A DNA stretch of 14,997 nucleotides from Desulfobulbaceae bacterium (GCA_030633145.1 DAOVTM010000037.1:1-14997); one strand, 5' to 3'; shown: positions 1 to 7,281, numbered from the stretch's first letter. The notes: generated by a model from the letters alone, not told the origin. A program made the numbers and translations.

Positions 1-685
1 GACCAGTGAAATAGACATCCGGGTTCTGGGCTGTTCCACACATGGAAGGCCGATCCGGGGTCAGGGCGCGCTGACGGTGGGCGTGGATGAGATCCTCATC
101 GATCATCGCATCCATGTCCTCGTTGGTCAGCTGCTCAATGTTCTGGATCCCGTGGGAGGTACGGAAGCCGTCAAAGAAGTGCATGAACGGGATGCGGGAT
201 GCCAGGGTGGCCTGGGTGGAGATGAGGGAAAAGTCCATGGCCTCCTGTACGTTCTGGGAACAGAGTGTAGCCCAGCCAGTCTGACGGGCAGCCATGATGT
301 CGCCGTGGTCGCCGAAGATGGACAGTCCCTGGGAGGCAATGGAACGAGCCGTGATGTGAAAGACGGTGGGGGTCAGCTCACCGGCAATCTTGAACATGTT
401 GGGAAGCATCAGCAGCAGTCCCTGGGAGGCGGTAAAGGTGGTACAAAGAGCCCCTGAGTTCAGGGAACCGTGCAGGGAGCCTGCAACTCCGCCTTCCGAC
501 TGCATCTGGGAAATAACCGGGATGGAACCCCAGATATTTTTTTGTTTGGCATTGGCCTTGGTGTCAGCCTCCGCCGCCATGGACGACGAGGGGGTGATGG
601 GGTAGATTGTGATGACTTCACTAACGGCATAAGCAACATGGGTGCATGCCTGGTTTCCATCAATGGTTACCATTTTTCGCGACAT
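1..685 (-). CDS. nifJ: Pyruvate:ferredoxin (flavodoxin) oxidoreductase, N-terminal part (runs off the window)
   Basis: About 228 residues are readable on the minus strand without a stop, from an ATG at 685 preceded by a good AAGGAG ribosome site; the rest (about 80% of a roughly 1,200-residue enzyme) lies outside the window. The enzyme oxidises pyruvate with CoA to acetyl-CoA and CO2 and reduces ferredoxin in the cytoplasm. The visible part is the domain I region: YPITPSS near residues 29-35 with Thr31, the MQSEGG segment with Glu64, TASQGLLLMLPN at 85-96, and TARSIASQGLSIFGDHGD at 112-129 with Arg114. These are the pyruvate- and thiamine-contacting positions known in Desulfovibrio africanus PFOR, and the numbering agrees exactly. 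Thiamine-binding and FeS domains cannot be checked. It appears to be transcribed on its own. Confidence 0.95.
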   Translation of the reverse strand, partial: MSRKMVTIDGNQACTHVAYAVSEVITIYPITPSSSMAAEADTKANAKQKNIWGSIPVISQMQSEGGVAGSLHGSLNSGALCTTFTASQGLLLMLPNMFKIAGELTPTVFHITARSIASQGLSIFGDHGDIMAARQTGWATLCSQNVQEAMDFSLISTQATLASRIPFMHFFDGFRTSHGIQNIEQLTNEDMDAMIDEDLIHAHRQRALTPDRPSMCGTAQNPDVYFTG

Positions 686-834
686 AGATTTCTCCTTTGG
701 CGTTTGTTGATCGTCCCGGCTGCTGTTACTGCCGCTGTTTTTTCAGCTACGGCAGTCTGCCGGAAAATGATTCGGTTATTACTGGTTTACGTCTGGCACA
801 CCATTTCTGCGGTGTGTTGGATTCTTATTATCTG
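686..834 (-). other. Leader/intergenic region between the CBS gene and PFOR
   Basis: This 149-bp gap holds two inverted repeats: 797-802/811-816 (CACACC/GGTGTG, 8-nt loop) just after the CBS gene, and 750-754/758-762 (CGGCA/TGCCG) upstream of PFOR. Neither is followed by a T-run on the minus strand, so neither is a convincing intrinsic terminator. I see no confident promoter. Confidence 0.35.
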
Positions 835-1521
835 TTATTTTTTCTTCTTGGGCAAATCCTTTAACTCATCCTTGCCGTGGTGGACAAGGTAGTATTCCTT
901 TATAGCTGAAATTTTCTGTTTCAGTTTTTTGATATTCCCCTTGTCCAGGTTGAAGCGGATGGATACCCGTTTCTGACCCCTTTGGGTGTCGGCATAGGAG
1001 GTCAGAACCGAGAGAATCCTGCCGTTCTGTTTACGGATAATATCAATGACCTTGGTGGTTGAACCGGCGGCATCGGGTACGTCAATGACAAACTGGTGCG
1101 CCCCGTCCTCAATGCCGGTAGCGTGGATAAAGCCGCGCAGGATATCCGTCTCACTGAGCAGGCCGACCAGTGAGTCGCTGTCGTCCAATACCATGATGCC
1201 GGAAATCTTTGCCGCCAGCATGATCAGGGCAGCTTTTTCCAGGGTATCATTTTCCTTGAGACTGATGCAGGTATCGGTCATTACATCTTTGATCTTCATC
1301 TCTGACAACAGGTAATACATCTCATGGATGTCCATCTCAGAGGTAGAGGAGGGGGATGCCTCTTTCAGATCCCGGTCTGTGACAACACCAACCAGTTTCC
1401 CATGGGAGAGGACAGGCAGACGGCGGATACTGTTTTCTTTCATGGTTCGGGTGGCACGCATGACAGAGGTGTTGATGTCCACTGTCAGTATCGATGTGGC
1501 CATCCAGTCTTTAATAAGCAT
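835..1521 (-). CDS. CBS-pair protein with C-terminal ACT-like domain (AcuB-like)
   Basis: This is a 228-residue soluble protein starting at an ATG with a perfect AAAGGAG ribosome site. Two CBS motifs are visible: residues about 7-62 (MATSILTVD, then LVGVVTDRDLK) and about 77-135 (MTDTCISLKE, then LVGLLSETDIL). They are followed by an ACT-like fold at about 140-210, beginning with HQFVIDVPDAAGSTTKVIDII. CBS pairs bind adenine nucleotides, and the CBS-ACT order is that of AcuB-type regulators, so a role in sensing adenylate or amino-acid state is likely; the partner is unknown. The C-terminus is a lysine tail (KKKK). It is transcribed away from pabB and toward PFOR, and may share the PFOR transcript. 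No enzymatic domain is present. Confidence 0.85.
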   Translation of the reverse strand: MLIKDWMATSILTVDINTSVMRATRTMKENSIRRLPVLSHGKLVGVVTDRDLKEASPSSTSEMDIHEMYYLLSEMKIKDVMTDTCISLKENDTLEKAALIMLAAKISGIMVLDDSDSLVGLLSETDILRGFIHATGIEDGAHQFVIDVPDAAGSTTKVIDIIRKQNGRILSVLTSYADTQRGQKRVSIRFNLDKGNIKKLKQKISAIKEYYLVHHGKDELKDLPKKKK

Positions 1522-1670
1522 GATGATCTCCTTTATCGATCATTAAGTTGCGCAAAGTAGAGCGGCAATCAGAGAACTTATGTGCTGATTGGTAAACAAA
1601 ATATTGATTTACAGCAAGTTATAGCGATTAAAGCCAGAGAACGGATGTTGACCGGCTTGCGAACTTCAGT

Positions 1671-1699
1671 TTGGGAAAAGAACAATAGCTGCATAGTAT
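1671..1699 (+). promoter_or_regulatory. Candidate sigma70 promoter for pabB-pabC
   Basis: A TTGGGA box (1671-1676) and a TAGTAT box (1694-1699) are separated by exactly 17 bp, about 95 bp before the pabB start, in the divergent gap with the CBS gene. The fit to consensus is moderate. Confidence 0.4.
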
Positions 1700-1730
1700 A
1701 GAATATTAATTGCACTAACGCAATATTAAA

Positions 1731-1761
1731 GCGAAGGGATTTTCGCAGAAAATTTTTTCTG
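1731..1761 (+). other. Two adjacent short hairpins in the pabB leader
   Basis: GCGAA/TTCGC (1731-1735 and 1742-1746) is followed at once by CAGAAAA/TTTTCTG (1746-1752 and 1755-1761). Both would be transcribed in the 5' leader. Stems are short and AT-rich; a regulatory role is possible but not shown. Confidence 0.25.
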
Positions 1762-1794
1762 GAACAATTATCTTTAACTTGCTACAACAAAGGT

Positions 1795-3723
1795 ATGAAA
1801 ACGAAGCCCTTAAATAATACTACTATAAATGATACTACCATCGGCACTCTTACCCGCTGGCTTGAGCAGGAGGATGACTTTATCTTCCTGGAGAGCGGAA
1901 AAGTGAGTGGAGAAGAGCATCAGTCACTGCTTTTCAGGAATCCGCATAGTTATCTGATATGCAGGGCAGGAGATGAGGCTGCGGCCTTTCTTGCCAGGGC
2001 TGACAGGCTGCGCAGGGATGGGTATTATCTCGCTGGCTGGTTTGCTTATGAGTTTGGCTATCTGCTGGAACCCTGTCTCTATCCGCTATCTGTGCAGTCA
2101 AATGGTGAGCAACAGCCCCCCCTGGCTGTGCTGGGAGTGTTTGATGCGCCCCTTATCTATAATCATCTGAGCGGTGTTTTTACAAACGGGACAGGCTGGC
2201 CCGAGGCAACCTCAGAAAGCTGGCAGGAGGGGACTTCGTTCTCCTGTACCGATCTCACCCCGACCTTGTCACAGTCCCGCTACCTTGAGGCGGTACAGAG
2301 AATCAAGGAGTATATTACAGCCGGAGACACTTATCAGGTCAATTTTACCCTTCATCTTGATTTTCTTTTCCAAGGATCAGTCGCAGATCTGTACCGGGCT
2401 TTGCGTCGAAACCAGTCAGTTTCCTATGGAGCATGGATTCGCCACCAGGGCAGAGATGTCCTCAGTTTTTCCCCGGAACTTTTTTTCCGCTCTGATCAGA
2501 ACCGGATCAGGGTTCGCCCCATGAAGGGAACCATGGCACGGGGGAGAACCAGTGAAGAGGATGCGATGCACAGGCAGCACCTGCGCACAGACCCCAAGAA
2601 CAGGAGCGAGAATGTGATGATCGTTGACCTGTTGCGCAACGATCTCGGTCGTCTTTTGCACGGCTGCGGTGGTGGCAAGGTGGTTCCTCGGTCGCTCTTT
2701 GAGGTGGAAACCTATCAATCCCTGCTACAGATGACCTCCACAGTTGATGGTATTCCGTTGGATATGGAACAGTTATCCCTCCAATCCTTTTTTTCCTCCC
2801 TCTTTCCCTGCGGTTCGGTAACTGGTGCGCCCAAGGTACACACCATGGAGATTATCCATGAACTGGAACTGCAGCCCAGGGGAGTGTATTGCGGAGCCAT
2901 TGGCTACAGCAGCAGGGAAAAGAGCTGCTTCAACGTACCCATCCGTACCCTGGAGTTGCTCGGTGGCAGGGGCAGGATGGGGATTGGATCCGGCATCGTG
3001 TCCGACTCTGAACCAGAGGCGGAGTGGCAGGAGTGTCTGCTCAAAGGAAACTTTCTCACCAGAAACGAGCCAGATTTTCAGCTCATAGAAACCCTGCTCT
3101 ATCATCCTGATGACGGGTTTTTTCTCCTGGACTATCATTTGGAACGACTACAGGATTCTGCGCTCTATTTTCAGTTTGTTTGTGTCATTTATGAGATTCG
3201 GCAGCAGCTACAGGCTGCGGTCTCTGTTTGCGGAGATCTGTACCGGGTACGGTTGCTGCTCCATCGGGATGGTCGGGTGGATATAAGCAAAACTGTGATG
3301 GATGCAGTGGTTATGGAGCCGTTGCCTGAAGAACTACCTCAGGTTATTTTTTCAGATATTACAGTGGATGAGCAGGATCCGTACATCTTTCATAAGACCA
3401 CCCGGCGGGAACTTTTTGATCGGGAACGTAAGAGGGGGGTGACTGATGGCTGGTATGAGGTATTGTTTTGCAACAGTCGGGGAGAGGTCACCGAGGGAAC
3501 AATCTTTAATCTTTTTGTGGTTATTGATGGCATCCTGGTAACGCCGCCCCTGCGATGTGGTCTGTTGGCCGGAACCTGTCGGCGGATGCTGCTGGAGCAG
3601 GGCAGGGTGACGGAGCGGGTAGTGCGTCAAGAGGAGGTTTTGGCGGCTGATGCGGTGTATGTGGGTAATTCGGTTAGGGGGCTTGTGCGGGTTTGTGTAA
3701 CTGTGCCTGGAAGAGGTACGTGA
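1795..3723 (+). CDS. pabB: Aminodeoxychorismate synthase component I fused to 4-amino-4-deoxychorismate lyase (PabB-PabC)
   Basis: This 642-residue bifunctional cytoplasmic enzyme converts chorismate to aminodeoxychorismate and then to p-aminobenzoate plus pyruvate, for folate synthesis. Residues about 20-425 are the chorismate-binding fold: GDTYQVNFT (177-185), RPMKGT (241-246) with Lys244, DLLRNDLGRL (278-287), CGSVTGAPK (339-347) and GIGSGIVSDSEPEAEWQE (396-413). Lysine in the PxKGT motif marks PabB rather than TrpE, which has PIAGT. Residues about 428-635 are a class IV aminotransferase-fold lyase: FHKTTRRE with the likely PLP lysine Lys534, then EVTEGTIFN and GLLAGTCRR. Glutamine amidotransferase (PabA) is not in the window. 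The first 20 residues are Thr/Asn-rich and the ribosome site is weak, so a slightly later start cannot be excluded. The stop codon lies inside the tandem repeat that leads into the next gene. Confidence 0.95.
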   Translation: MKTKPLNNTTINDTTIGTLTRWLEQEDDFIFLESGKVSGEEHQSLLFRNPHSYLICRAGDEAAAFLARADRLRRDGYYLAGWFAYEFGYLLEPCLYPLSVQSNGEQQPPLAVLGVFDAPLIYNHLSGVFTNGTGWPEATSESWQEGTSFSCTDLTPTLSQSRYLEAVQRIKEYITAGDTYQVNFTLHLDFLFQGSVADLYRALRRNQSVSYGAWIRHQGRDVLSFSPELFFRSDQNRIRVRPMKGTMARGRTSEEDAMHRQHLRTDPKNRSENVMIVDLLRNDLGRLLHGCGGGKVVPRSLFEVETYQSLLQMTSTVDGIPLDMEQLSLQSFFSSLFPCGSVTGAPKVHTMEIIHELELQPRGVYCGAIGYSSREKSCFNVPIRTLELLGGRGRMGIGSGIVSDSEPEAEWQECLLKGNFLTRNEPDFQLIETLLYHPDDGFFLLDYHLERLQDSALYFQFVCVIYEIRQQLQAAVSVCGDLYRVRLLLHRDGRVDISKTVMDAVVMEPLPEELPQVIFSDITVDEQDPYIFHKTTRRELFDRERKRGVTDGWYEVLFCNSRGEVTEGTIFNLFVVIDGILVTPPLRCGLLAGTCRRMLLEQGRVTERVVRQEEVLAADAVYVGNSVRGLVRVCVTVPGRGT

Positions 3724-3756
3724 GGAAAGTGAGGAAAGTGAGGAAAGTGAGGATGG
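3721..3756 (+). repeat. 9-bp tandem repeat (3 perfect plus 1 partial copy) across the pabB stop / ychJ start
   Basis: TGAGGAAAG is repeated at 3721-3729, 3730-3738 and 3739-3747, then becomes TGAGGATGG. The first copy carries the pabB stop codon TGA and the last carries the ATG (3753) of the next gene. Each unit contains a GAGGA ribosome-binding core and, in the downstream frame, a GTG codon (GTG-AGG-AAA). Confidence 0.9.
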
Positions 3757-4133
3757 AAAAGAACTGTTATTGTCAGAGTGGATTACCCCTTGCGGACTGC
3801 TGCGGCCCTCTGCTGGCAGGTGAAACTCATGCCGCCACTGCCGAGGCATTGATGCGTTCCCGTTTTTCAGCAAATGTTGTCCGTGACTGCGAATATCTCC
3901 TCAAGACCTGGCATCCTGATACCAGGCCGAAATCCATGAACCTGCAGACCATTCCGCCATGGTGCAGCCTTACAGTACTGTCCAGTCGTGAGGGACAGCC
4001 TGGTGATTCCAGCGGGATGGTAGAGTTCAGGGCGGTCTGGCGGCAGGGCGTTGAGATCGGTGTCCTGCATGAGAAGAGCAGGTTTGTCCATGCGGATGGG
4101 TGCTGGTATTATCTGGACGGTATTCTGATGTGA
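3753..4133 (+). CDS. ychJ: YchJ-family (UPF0225) SEC-C motif protein
   Basis: This 126-residue protein has the N-terminal SEC-C zinc-binding motif C5-Y-C7-x8-C16-C17-G, followed by the YchJ/NTF2-like body (ALMRSRFSAN, YLLKTWHP, GMVEFRAVW, LHEKSRFV, WYYLDG). The function of YchJ is not firmly known. The C-terminal second SEC-C motif found in many YchJ proteins is absent, because the protein ends right after WYYLDGILM. I chose ATG 3753, which begins with the expected MEKNCYC. Upstream in frame there are only VRK repeats encoded by the 9-bp tandem repeat, although GTG codons there (3720, 3729, 3738, 3747) could also start translation. It sits directly after pabB and is probably translationally coupled to it. 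Confidence 0.85.
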   Translation: MEKNCYCQSGLPLADCCGPLLAGETHAATAEALMRSRFSANVVRDCEYLLKTWHPDTRPKSMNLQTIPPWCSLTVLSSREGQPGDSSGMVEFRAVWRQGVEIGVLHEKSRFVHADGCWYYLDGILM

Positions 4134-4140
4134 ATCCGGC

Positions 4141-4629
4141 TTATTCGTCTTTCTCTGGAAACTTGTCCGAGATGAGTTCGTACAGATAATAACTCGTCTC
4201 CCGCACTACATGGAAACAGTTCTTGCGACCGGAGTCGGGATCCTTGTAAAAATAGCGAACTGACTCCCGATCCTTCCAGTTGACCCCGGCAATATCGACG
4301 CAGTTTGTTCCTCCGTATTGTTCAGTGATACGGTCAAATTCTTTGACCATGTCGTGGCTGAGTTTCCACATAAGCCTGTGATCTCTGCCTTTTGCTTCGG
4401 TCTTGCCCAAGGTGAAGCCGATCACTGCCAAGGCACCGGCCAGGGTACCGCATACCTGCCCGGTGCTGCCCAGTCCGCCTCCAAACGGAGCCACGGCTGC
4501 CAGCAGAGCGGGATCAAGATCCTCCTGGGTGAACAGTTCAGCGCACGCGCTGAAAATTGCCTGACTTCAGTGAAATCCGTTTTGAAAGAGTTCTACGGCC
4601 TGATCGGCCATTTGTTCTTTATCTGTCAT
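4141..4629 (-). CDS. C-GCAxxG-C-C family selenoprotein with in-frame TGA (Sec21)
   Basis: Read through one TGA (4567-4569), the minus strand from ATG 4629 gives a 162-residue protein. It matches the C-GCAxxG-C-C family end to end: an N-terminal helix ending NGFH-U-SQAIF, where the family has N-C-A-Q-A-V, then FGGGLGSTGQVCGTLAGA, an NCVDIAG motif and a final NCFHVV motif. The TGA replaces exactly the first invariant Cys, and a perfect inverted repeat follows it, so selenocysteine insertion is the best explanation. The family is presumed redox-active or metal-binding, but its reaction is unknown. A standard caller would start at GTG 4494 and lose the active-site segment. The ribosome site before 4629 is weak; ATG 4611 is an alternative. 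It converges with ychJ, 7 bp apart. Confidence 0.8.
4537..4569 (-). promoter_or_regulatory. UGA(Sec) codon and putative bacterial SECIS hairpin
   Basis: The TGA is at 4567-4569. Twelve nucleotides downstream on the minus strand lies a perfect 8-bp inverted repeat (TTCAGCGC / GCGCTGAA, 4554-4547 and 4544-4537) around a GU. Opening the top pairs gives a 6-nt loop GCGUGC with GU about 21 nt from the UGA. Bacterial SECIS elements need a stem-loop with a G or GU in the apical loop about 16-37 nt after the UGA. Confidence 0.65.
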
Positions 4630-4688
4630 TGTATTGTTGTCTTAATAGTCGTGTTTTTATTTGGTGGGGTGTTTTGCTGGAGTCCTCT

Positions 4689-4787
4689 ATGGCAACTACT
4701 CTACAGGTATTGGCGGACAAACTAAAGAAGAATTTTTCCTGTTCGACCAGGGGTGGCCGGAAGATCATGGTATCGCAGCTTGACTAA
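4689..4787 (+). CDS. Possible 32-residue small protein
   Basis: ATG 4689 has a GGAG 6 nt upstream and opens a 33-codon frame ending in TAA at 4787. The product is basic in the middle (LADKLKKNFSCSTRGGRK) with no membrane segment and no family I recognise. It lies in the 256-bp gap between the selenoprotein gene and the Cache gene and could be a real small gene, a decayed fragment, or chance. Confidence 0.25.
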   Translation: MATTLQVLADKLKKNFSCSTRGGRKIMVSQLD

Positions 4788-4796
4788 AGTAATCTG

Positions 4797-4861
4797 TCAG
4801 CATACTATACAGACGAAAAACCGTGCTGCGATTCAAGTCGAAACTATTTTTAGTATGCTGA
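4797..4861 (+). repeat. Perfect 11-bp inverted repeat upstream of the Cache gene
   Basis: TCAGCATACTA (4797-4807) and TAGTATGCTGA (4851-4861) are exact reverse complements 43 bp apart. The right arm ends 24 bp before the start codon of the Cache gene. It could be a paired operator or a long-loop stem. There is no T-run after it. Confidence 0.6.
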
Positions 4862-4885
4862 TAATGTAACTTCAGGAGAGCTGTT

Positions 4886-5392
4886 ATGAAAGGGATATTG
4901 TGGACATTTTGTTGTGTATTAATCCTGCCAGTGCTTGCATCTGCCTCAGAAAAGGCAACGCCATTGGAAGTCGTACAAAAAGTTATGGCAGCGGTAAAAT
5001 TTCTTGCCCAGGAAGAACCTGGTAAACTGCAAAGTTTCAATGATCCCGATTCCGAGTGGTCCTGGGGTGGAACCTATATTTTTGTTTTGGATTGCAGCAG
5101 AATCTCTATAGCAGCACATCCCCTTAAGCCGGAACTGATCGGTCGCGATTTATCCACCTTGCAGGATGTAAAGGGCAAGTGTTTTATGATTGATTTTTGT
5201 GAAGCCTCCAAAGATAATGGCTGGGTAGATTATTACTGGCCTAAACCAGGCCAGGATGCGGCTTCAAGGAAAATATCCTATATCCGGCAGGTTCCAGGTT
5301 CAAAATATCAAGTTGGTGCCGGTCTCTATGAGGATTTGTTGGAGGTGGTTGAACTCGTTGAGTTTACGAGTGAATACTTCTCTGCTCAGTAG
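4886..5392 (+). CDS. Exported single-Cache-domain protein
   Basis: This 168-residue protein starts at ATG 4886 with a CAGGAGAG ribosome site. Residues 1-20 are a signal peptide (hydrophobic core, A-S-A cleavage site). The remainder looks like one sCache_2-type sensor domain: WGGTYIFVLD (60-69), AAHPLKPELIGRDLS (76-90), a segment with F-CEASKDNGWVDYYWPKP, and QVGAGLYEDL near 142-151. Cache domains bind small ligands outside the cytoplasmic membrane. Here there is no transmembrane or signalling domain, so it is probably a free periplasmic binding protein that would work with a separate receptor. Such stand-alone Cache proteins are common in Desulfobacterota. It appears monocistronic. Confidence 0.85.
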   Translation: MKGILWTFCCVLILPVLASASEKATPLEVVQKVMAAVKFLAQEEPGKLQSFNDPDSEWSWGGTYIFVLDCSRISIAAHPLKPELIGRDLSTLQDVKGKCFMIDFCEASKDNGWVDYYWPKPGQDAASRKISYIRQVPGSKYQVGAGLYEDLLEVVELVEFTSEYFSAQ

Positions 5393-5541
5393 AGGGGGGT
5401 GAACGAACGGGATGCACTGGTGACAGGATAAATTTCATAGGTGGCAGGCCAGTCAGGGGACGGGTGCAATATGAAAAAGTAGGCTACCAACTTAAGGCGA
5501 GACAAGTCACAATTTCAAATAGATAACTTTTGTCAATCTCT

Positions 5542-5589
5542 GGTTCCCATGCTCCTGCGTGGGAACCTTGAATGGCCGCCCCAGCGTCC
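5542..5589. repeat. Palindromic REP-like element, copy 1 (double hairpin)
   Basis: GGTTCCCATGC / GCGTGGGAACC (5542-5552 and 5557-5567, one G-T wobble, 4-nt loop) is followed by a weaker GC-rich hairpin at 5574-5589 (GGCCGC/GCGTCC, one mismatch). The core GTTCCCAYGCT is shared with the element at 11100-11129. Such GTTCCCACGCTCCAGCGTGGGAAC palindromes are dispersed, REP-like sequences in many Gram-negative genomes. The surrounding 285-bp gap (5393-5677) has no gene that I can support. Confidence 0.75.
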
Positions 5590-5677
5590 TCTATCTATAG
5601 CTGGATCGGGCATTTAAGGTTTCCACAAACAGAGTCTCGCAGGCTCGCTTACCTGGAGCGGGGAACCAATGGAAAAT

Positions 5678-6643
5678 TCAGTCAAAACCGCTCGCCTCAG
5701 GTTCTGCTACAGCGGATTGCGGTTGATCATCAATACCTGATGAGATTTCCCCTCTTAGGGAGGCTCGGTCAACCGGTGACCCCTTGGCTTTTTCTGTTTC
5801 CCGCACTTCCTTTTCCTGCTCTAAGACAGGTGATTGCGAAGAGATCGGTTTGTTGCCGACCACAGGGTCAATCGAATTTTTATCTGCCGGTAATGCGGAA
5901 ACAGCAACCGGCCTTATGGCTGGAACCTGCTGCACTCGGCCTTGCTCCACGACAGGAATTTCGTCAGGGTTTCCCTTATACAAAAGGGAAATAACACCTC
6001 CAGCCAGAATACCCGCACCGAGCAGGACGAGTACAAACTTACGCAAATCGCTTGTTGAGGAGGTGGCGGTTGTACCGGTTTCCCCTGCAAGGAGAGTAAC
6101 CGCTTCGGCAGCCGAAGACACACCATGGATTCGGATGCCATGCTCGGCAAAACGATCCCGCAGGGGGGCATCGAGTTCGGCATCATTTACTTTGGGATAG
6201 AGGATCGTACCGTTTTCAGGGACAAGAGCAAGAGCAGCCGTGAGCTTTGCGTGGATAGAGGCAACTGGTTGCAGGGGTGCGTCAGGATCAGCCGCACTGA
6301 GGATGCCGGTGGCGGCAACCGGGCCGCATTCAAGGGATAGAGCCTGGATTGCCGCAGCAACCACAAAGGCCAAGCCACCGCTGGCACCGACTACCCGGCT
6401 TGCCTTTCGATTCCCCTGGAGATCAAAACCATACACCATCGGCTTGGGGTGCATTCCGCGTCTGAGGGCAAGCTGGTGGACTATCTCCACAGCCCTGGCT
6501 GCGGCATCAGAACAGGCTGACCCGCAATCACTCATCATGTAGGCATCAACCGGACGTCTGGCATCGGGTGCTGCCCGGTAGGCATTGAGATTAACTTCTG
6601 CAGTGTGTCCGCTTGCAAAGAGAAGCAGACAGGAGGAACTCAT
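5678..6643 (-). CDS. Membrane-anchored Lon-like (S16) protease domain without ATPase, C-terminal SGFD tail
   Basis: This 321-residue protein starts at ATG 6643, overlapping the previous stop by ATGA; an in-frame ATG at 6682 is less likely. Residues about 5-187 resemble the Lon proteolytic domain. GASGGLAF aligns with Lon GPSAG, giving Ser88. GPVAATGILS aligns with VAMTGEISL. LQPVASIHAKLTAAL aligns with VLPIGGLKEKLLAA, giving Lys133. TILYPKVNDAEL aligns with the IPxxN segment. The Ser-to-Lys distance is 45 residues against 43 in E. coli Lon. There is no AAA+ module and no PDZ domain. One transmembrane helix (about 203-223) is followed by about 100 polar residues rich in Pro/Glu/Ser, ending SGFD. 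With the protease domain in the cytoplasm the tail would be periplasmic. It is the last gene of the sigma-factor operon, so it may process a regulator. Protease activity is inferred from the dyad. Confidence 0.75.
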   Translation of the reverse strand: MSSSCLLLFASGHTAEVNLNAYRAAPDARRPVDAYMMSDCGSACSDAAARAVEIVHQLALRRGMHPKPMVYGFDLQGNRKASRVVGASGGLAFVVAAAIQALSLECGPVAATGILSAADPDAPLQPVASIHAKLTAALALVPENGTILYPKVNDAELDAPLRDRFAEHGIRIHGVSSAAEAVTLLAGETGTTATSSTSDLRKFVLVLLGAGILAGGVISLLYKGNPDEIPVVEQGRVQQVPAIRPVAVSALPADKNSIDPVVGNKPISSQSPVLEQEKEVRETEKAKGSPVDRASLRGEISSGIDDQPQSAVAEPEASGFD

Positions 6644-7266
6644 GTTTGCCCGACCCCATGGGACTGAACCCGGATTGTCCATGAGCTGAGATCCGGCATT
6701 TGTCCCTCTGTTGTTTCAAGCCGAGCCGCAGCCCTGCCATTGCACAGGGGAGCTGACAGAAGGAGCATGCCGCAACGGTCATTAACGGTGATCAGGCTGC
6801 CTTCGGGACAATCATCTGCTTCATCACTGGAATTTTCATTACTATCATTTTCATTACAGTAATCTATAGTGAACAGCAGGTTTTCATGTTCCTGTTCGCT
6901 CCTATACACGCCAAGGATAAAGCGTCCGCACTGGCTGGACAGGCTCAGCGGGAGATCCAGCTCGTGATCTGCGCATGCCTCAAGATAGCCCCCGGTAAAC
7001 CAATCATCAGCCCGGTCAACGGTATCTGTATCCGTAAGGGAAGCACGGCTGTTCAACAGTAACTGCCAGCGGTTCAGACAATGCGAACAAAGTGACAGGT
7101 GGTGTTTGTCCGCAGGCAGAGCCTCTGACAACCCGCCCGCTGCTGTCATTTGCATGAGGAGACTCCCATCCAGGTGTTCAGCACCATCAAAGGAGAAAAT
7201 TTCCGGCTGTTCGTACAGAATATGCAGGGCTTCTTCCATGCCCAGCGTTATTTCCTGATTTCTCAT
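6640..7266 (-). CDS. Zinc anti-sigma-like (H-x3-C-x2-C) cytoplasmic protein
   Basis: This 208-residue protein has no signal peptide or membrane segment. ATG 7266 has a strong GGAGGTGG ribosome site; an earlier in-frame GTG (7275) overlaps that site and is unlikely. Residues 56-63, HLSLCSHC, form the H-x3-C-x2-C motif typical of zinc-binding anti-sigma (ZAS) domains, and are followed by a helix (LNRWQLLL). The region to about 135 is of unknown fold. Residues 139-153 form an acidic Asn/Ser/Asp linker, and 155-200 look like a small beta-rich domain (SLITVNDRCGMLLL and on). The gene starts 15 bp after the sigma factor gene and overlaps the Lon-like gene by 4 bp, which is where an anti-sigma factor would be expected. 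Sequence outside the motif matches no family I know, so this role is inferred. Confidence 0.6.
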   Translation of the reverse strand: MRNQEITLGMEEALHILYEQPEIFSFDGAEHLDGSLLMQMTAAGGLSEALPADKHHLSLCSHCLNRWQLLLNSRASLTDTDTVDRADDWFTGGYLEACADHELDLPLSLSSQCGRFILGVYRSEQEHENLLFTIDYCNENDSNENSSDEADDCPEGSLITVNDRCGMLLLSAPLCNGRAAARLETTEGQMPDLSSWTIRVQSHGVGQT

Positions 7267-7281
7267 GCTTACCACCTCCGG

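Noticed and set aside
470..892. 140-residue plus-strand frame over PFOR start
   Set aside because: It runs antisense to PFOR, whose motifs are unmistakable, and has no ribosome site or recognisable domain.
3352..3873. 173-residue minus-strand open frame over the pabB end
   Set aside because: It is antisense to well-supported pabB and ychJ coding sequence, is Ser/Pro-rich in a repeat-derived way, and matches no family.
4141..4629. Selenoprotein gene as a pseudogene with a nonsense mutation
   Set aside because: The only stop is at the conserved Cys position, the rest of the frame is intact with all other motifs, and a SECIS-like stem follows; decay would not be expected to place these together.
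5678..6643. Fragment of a broken full-length lon gene
   Set aside because: The frame has a coupled start, a membrane helix, a tail shared with neighbours and both catalytic residues, so it is a complete small protein and not a remnant.
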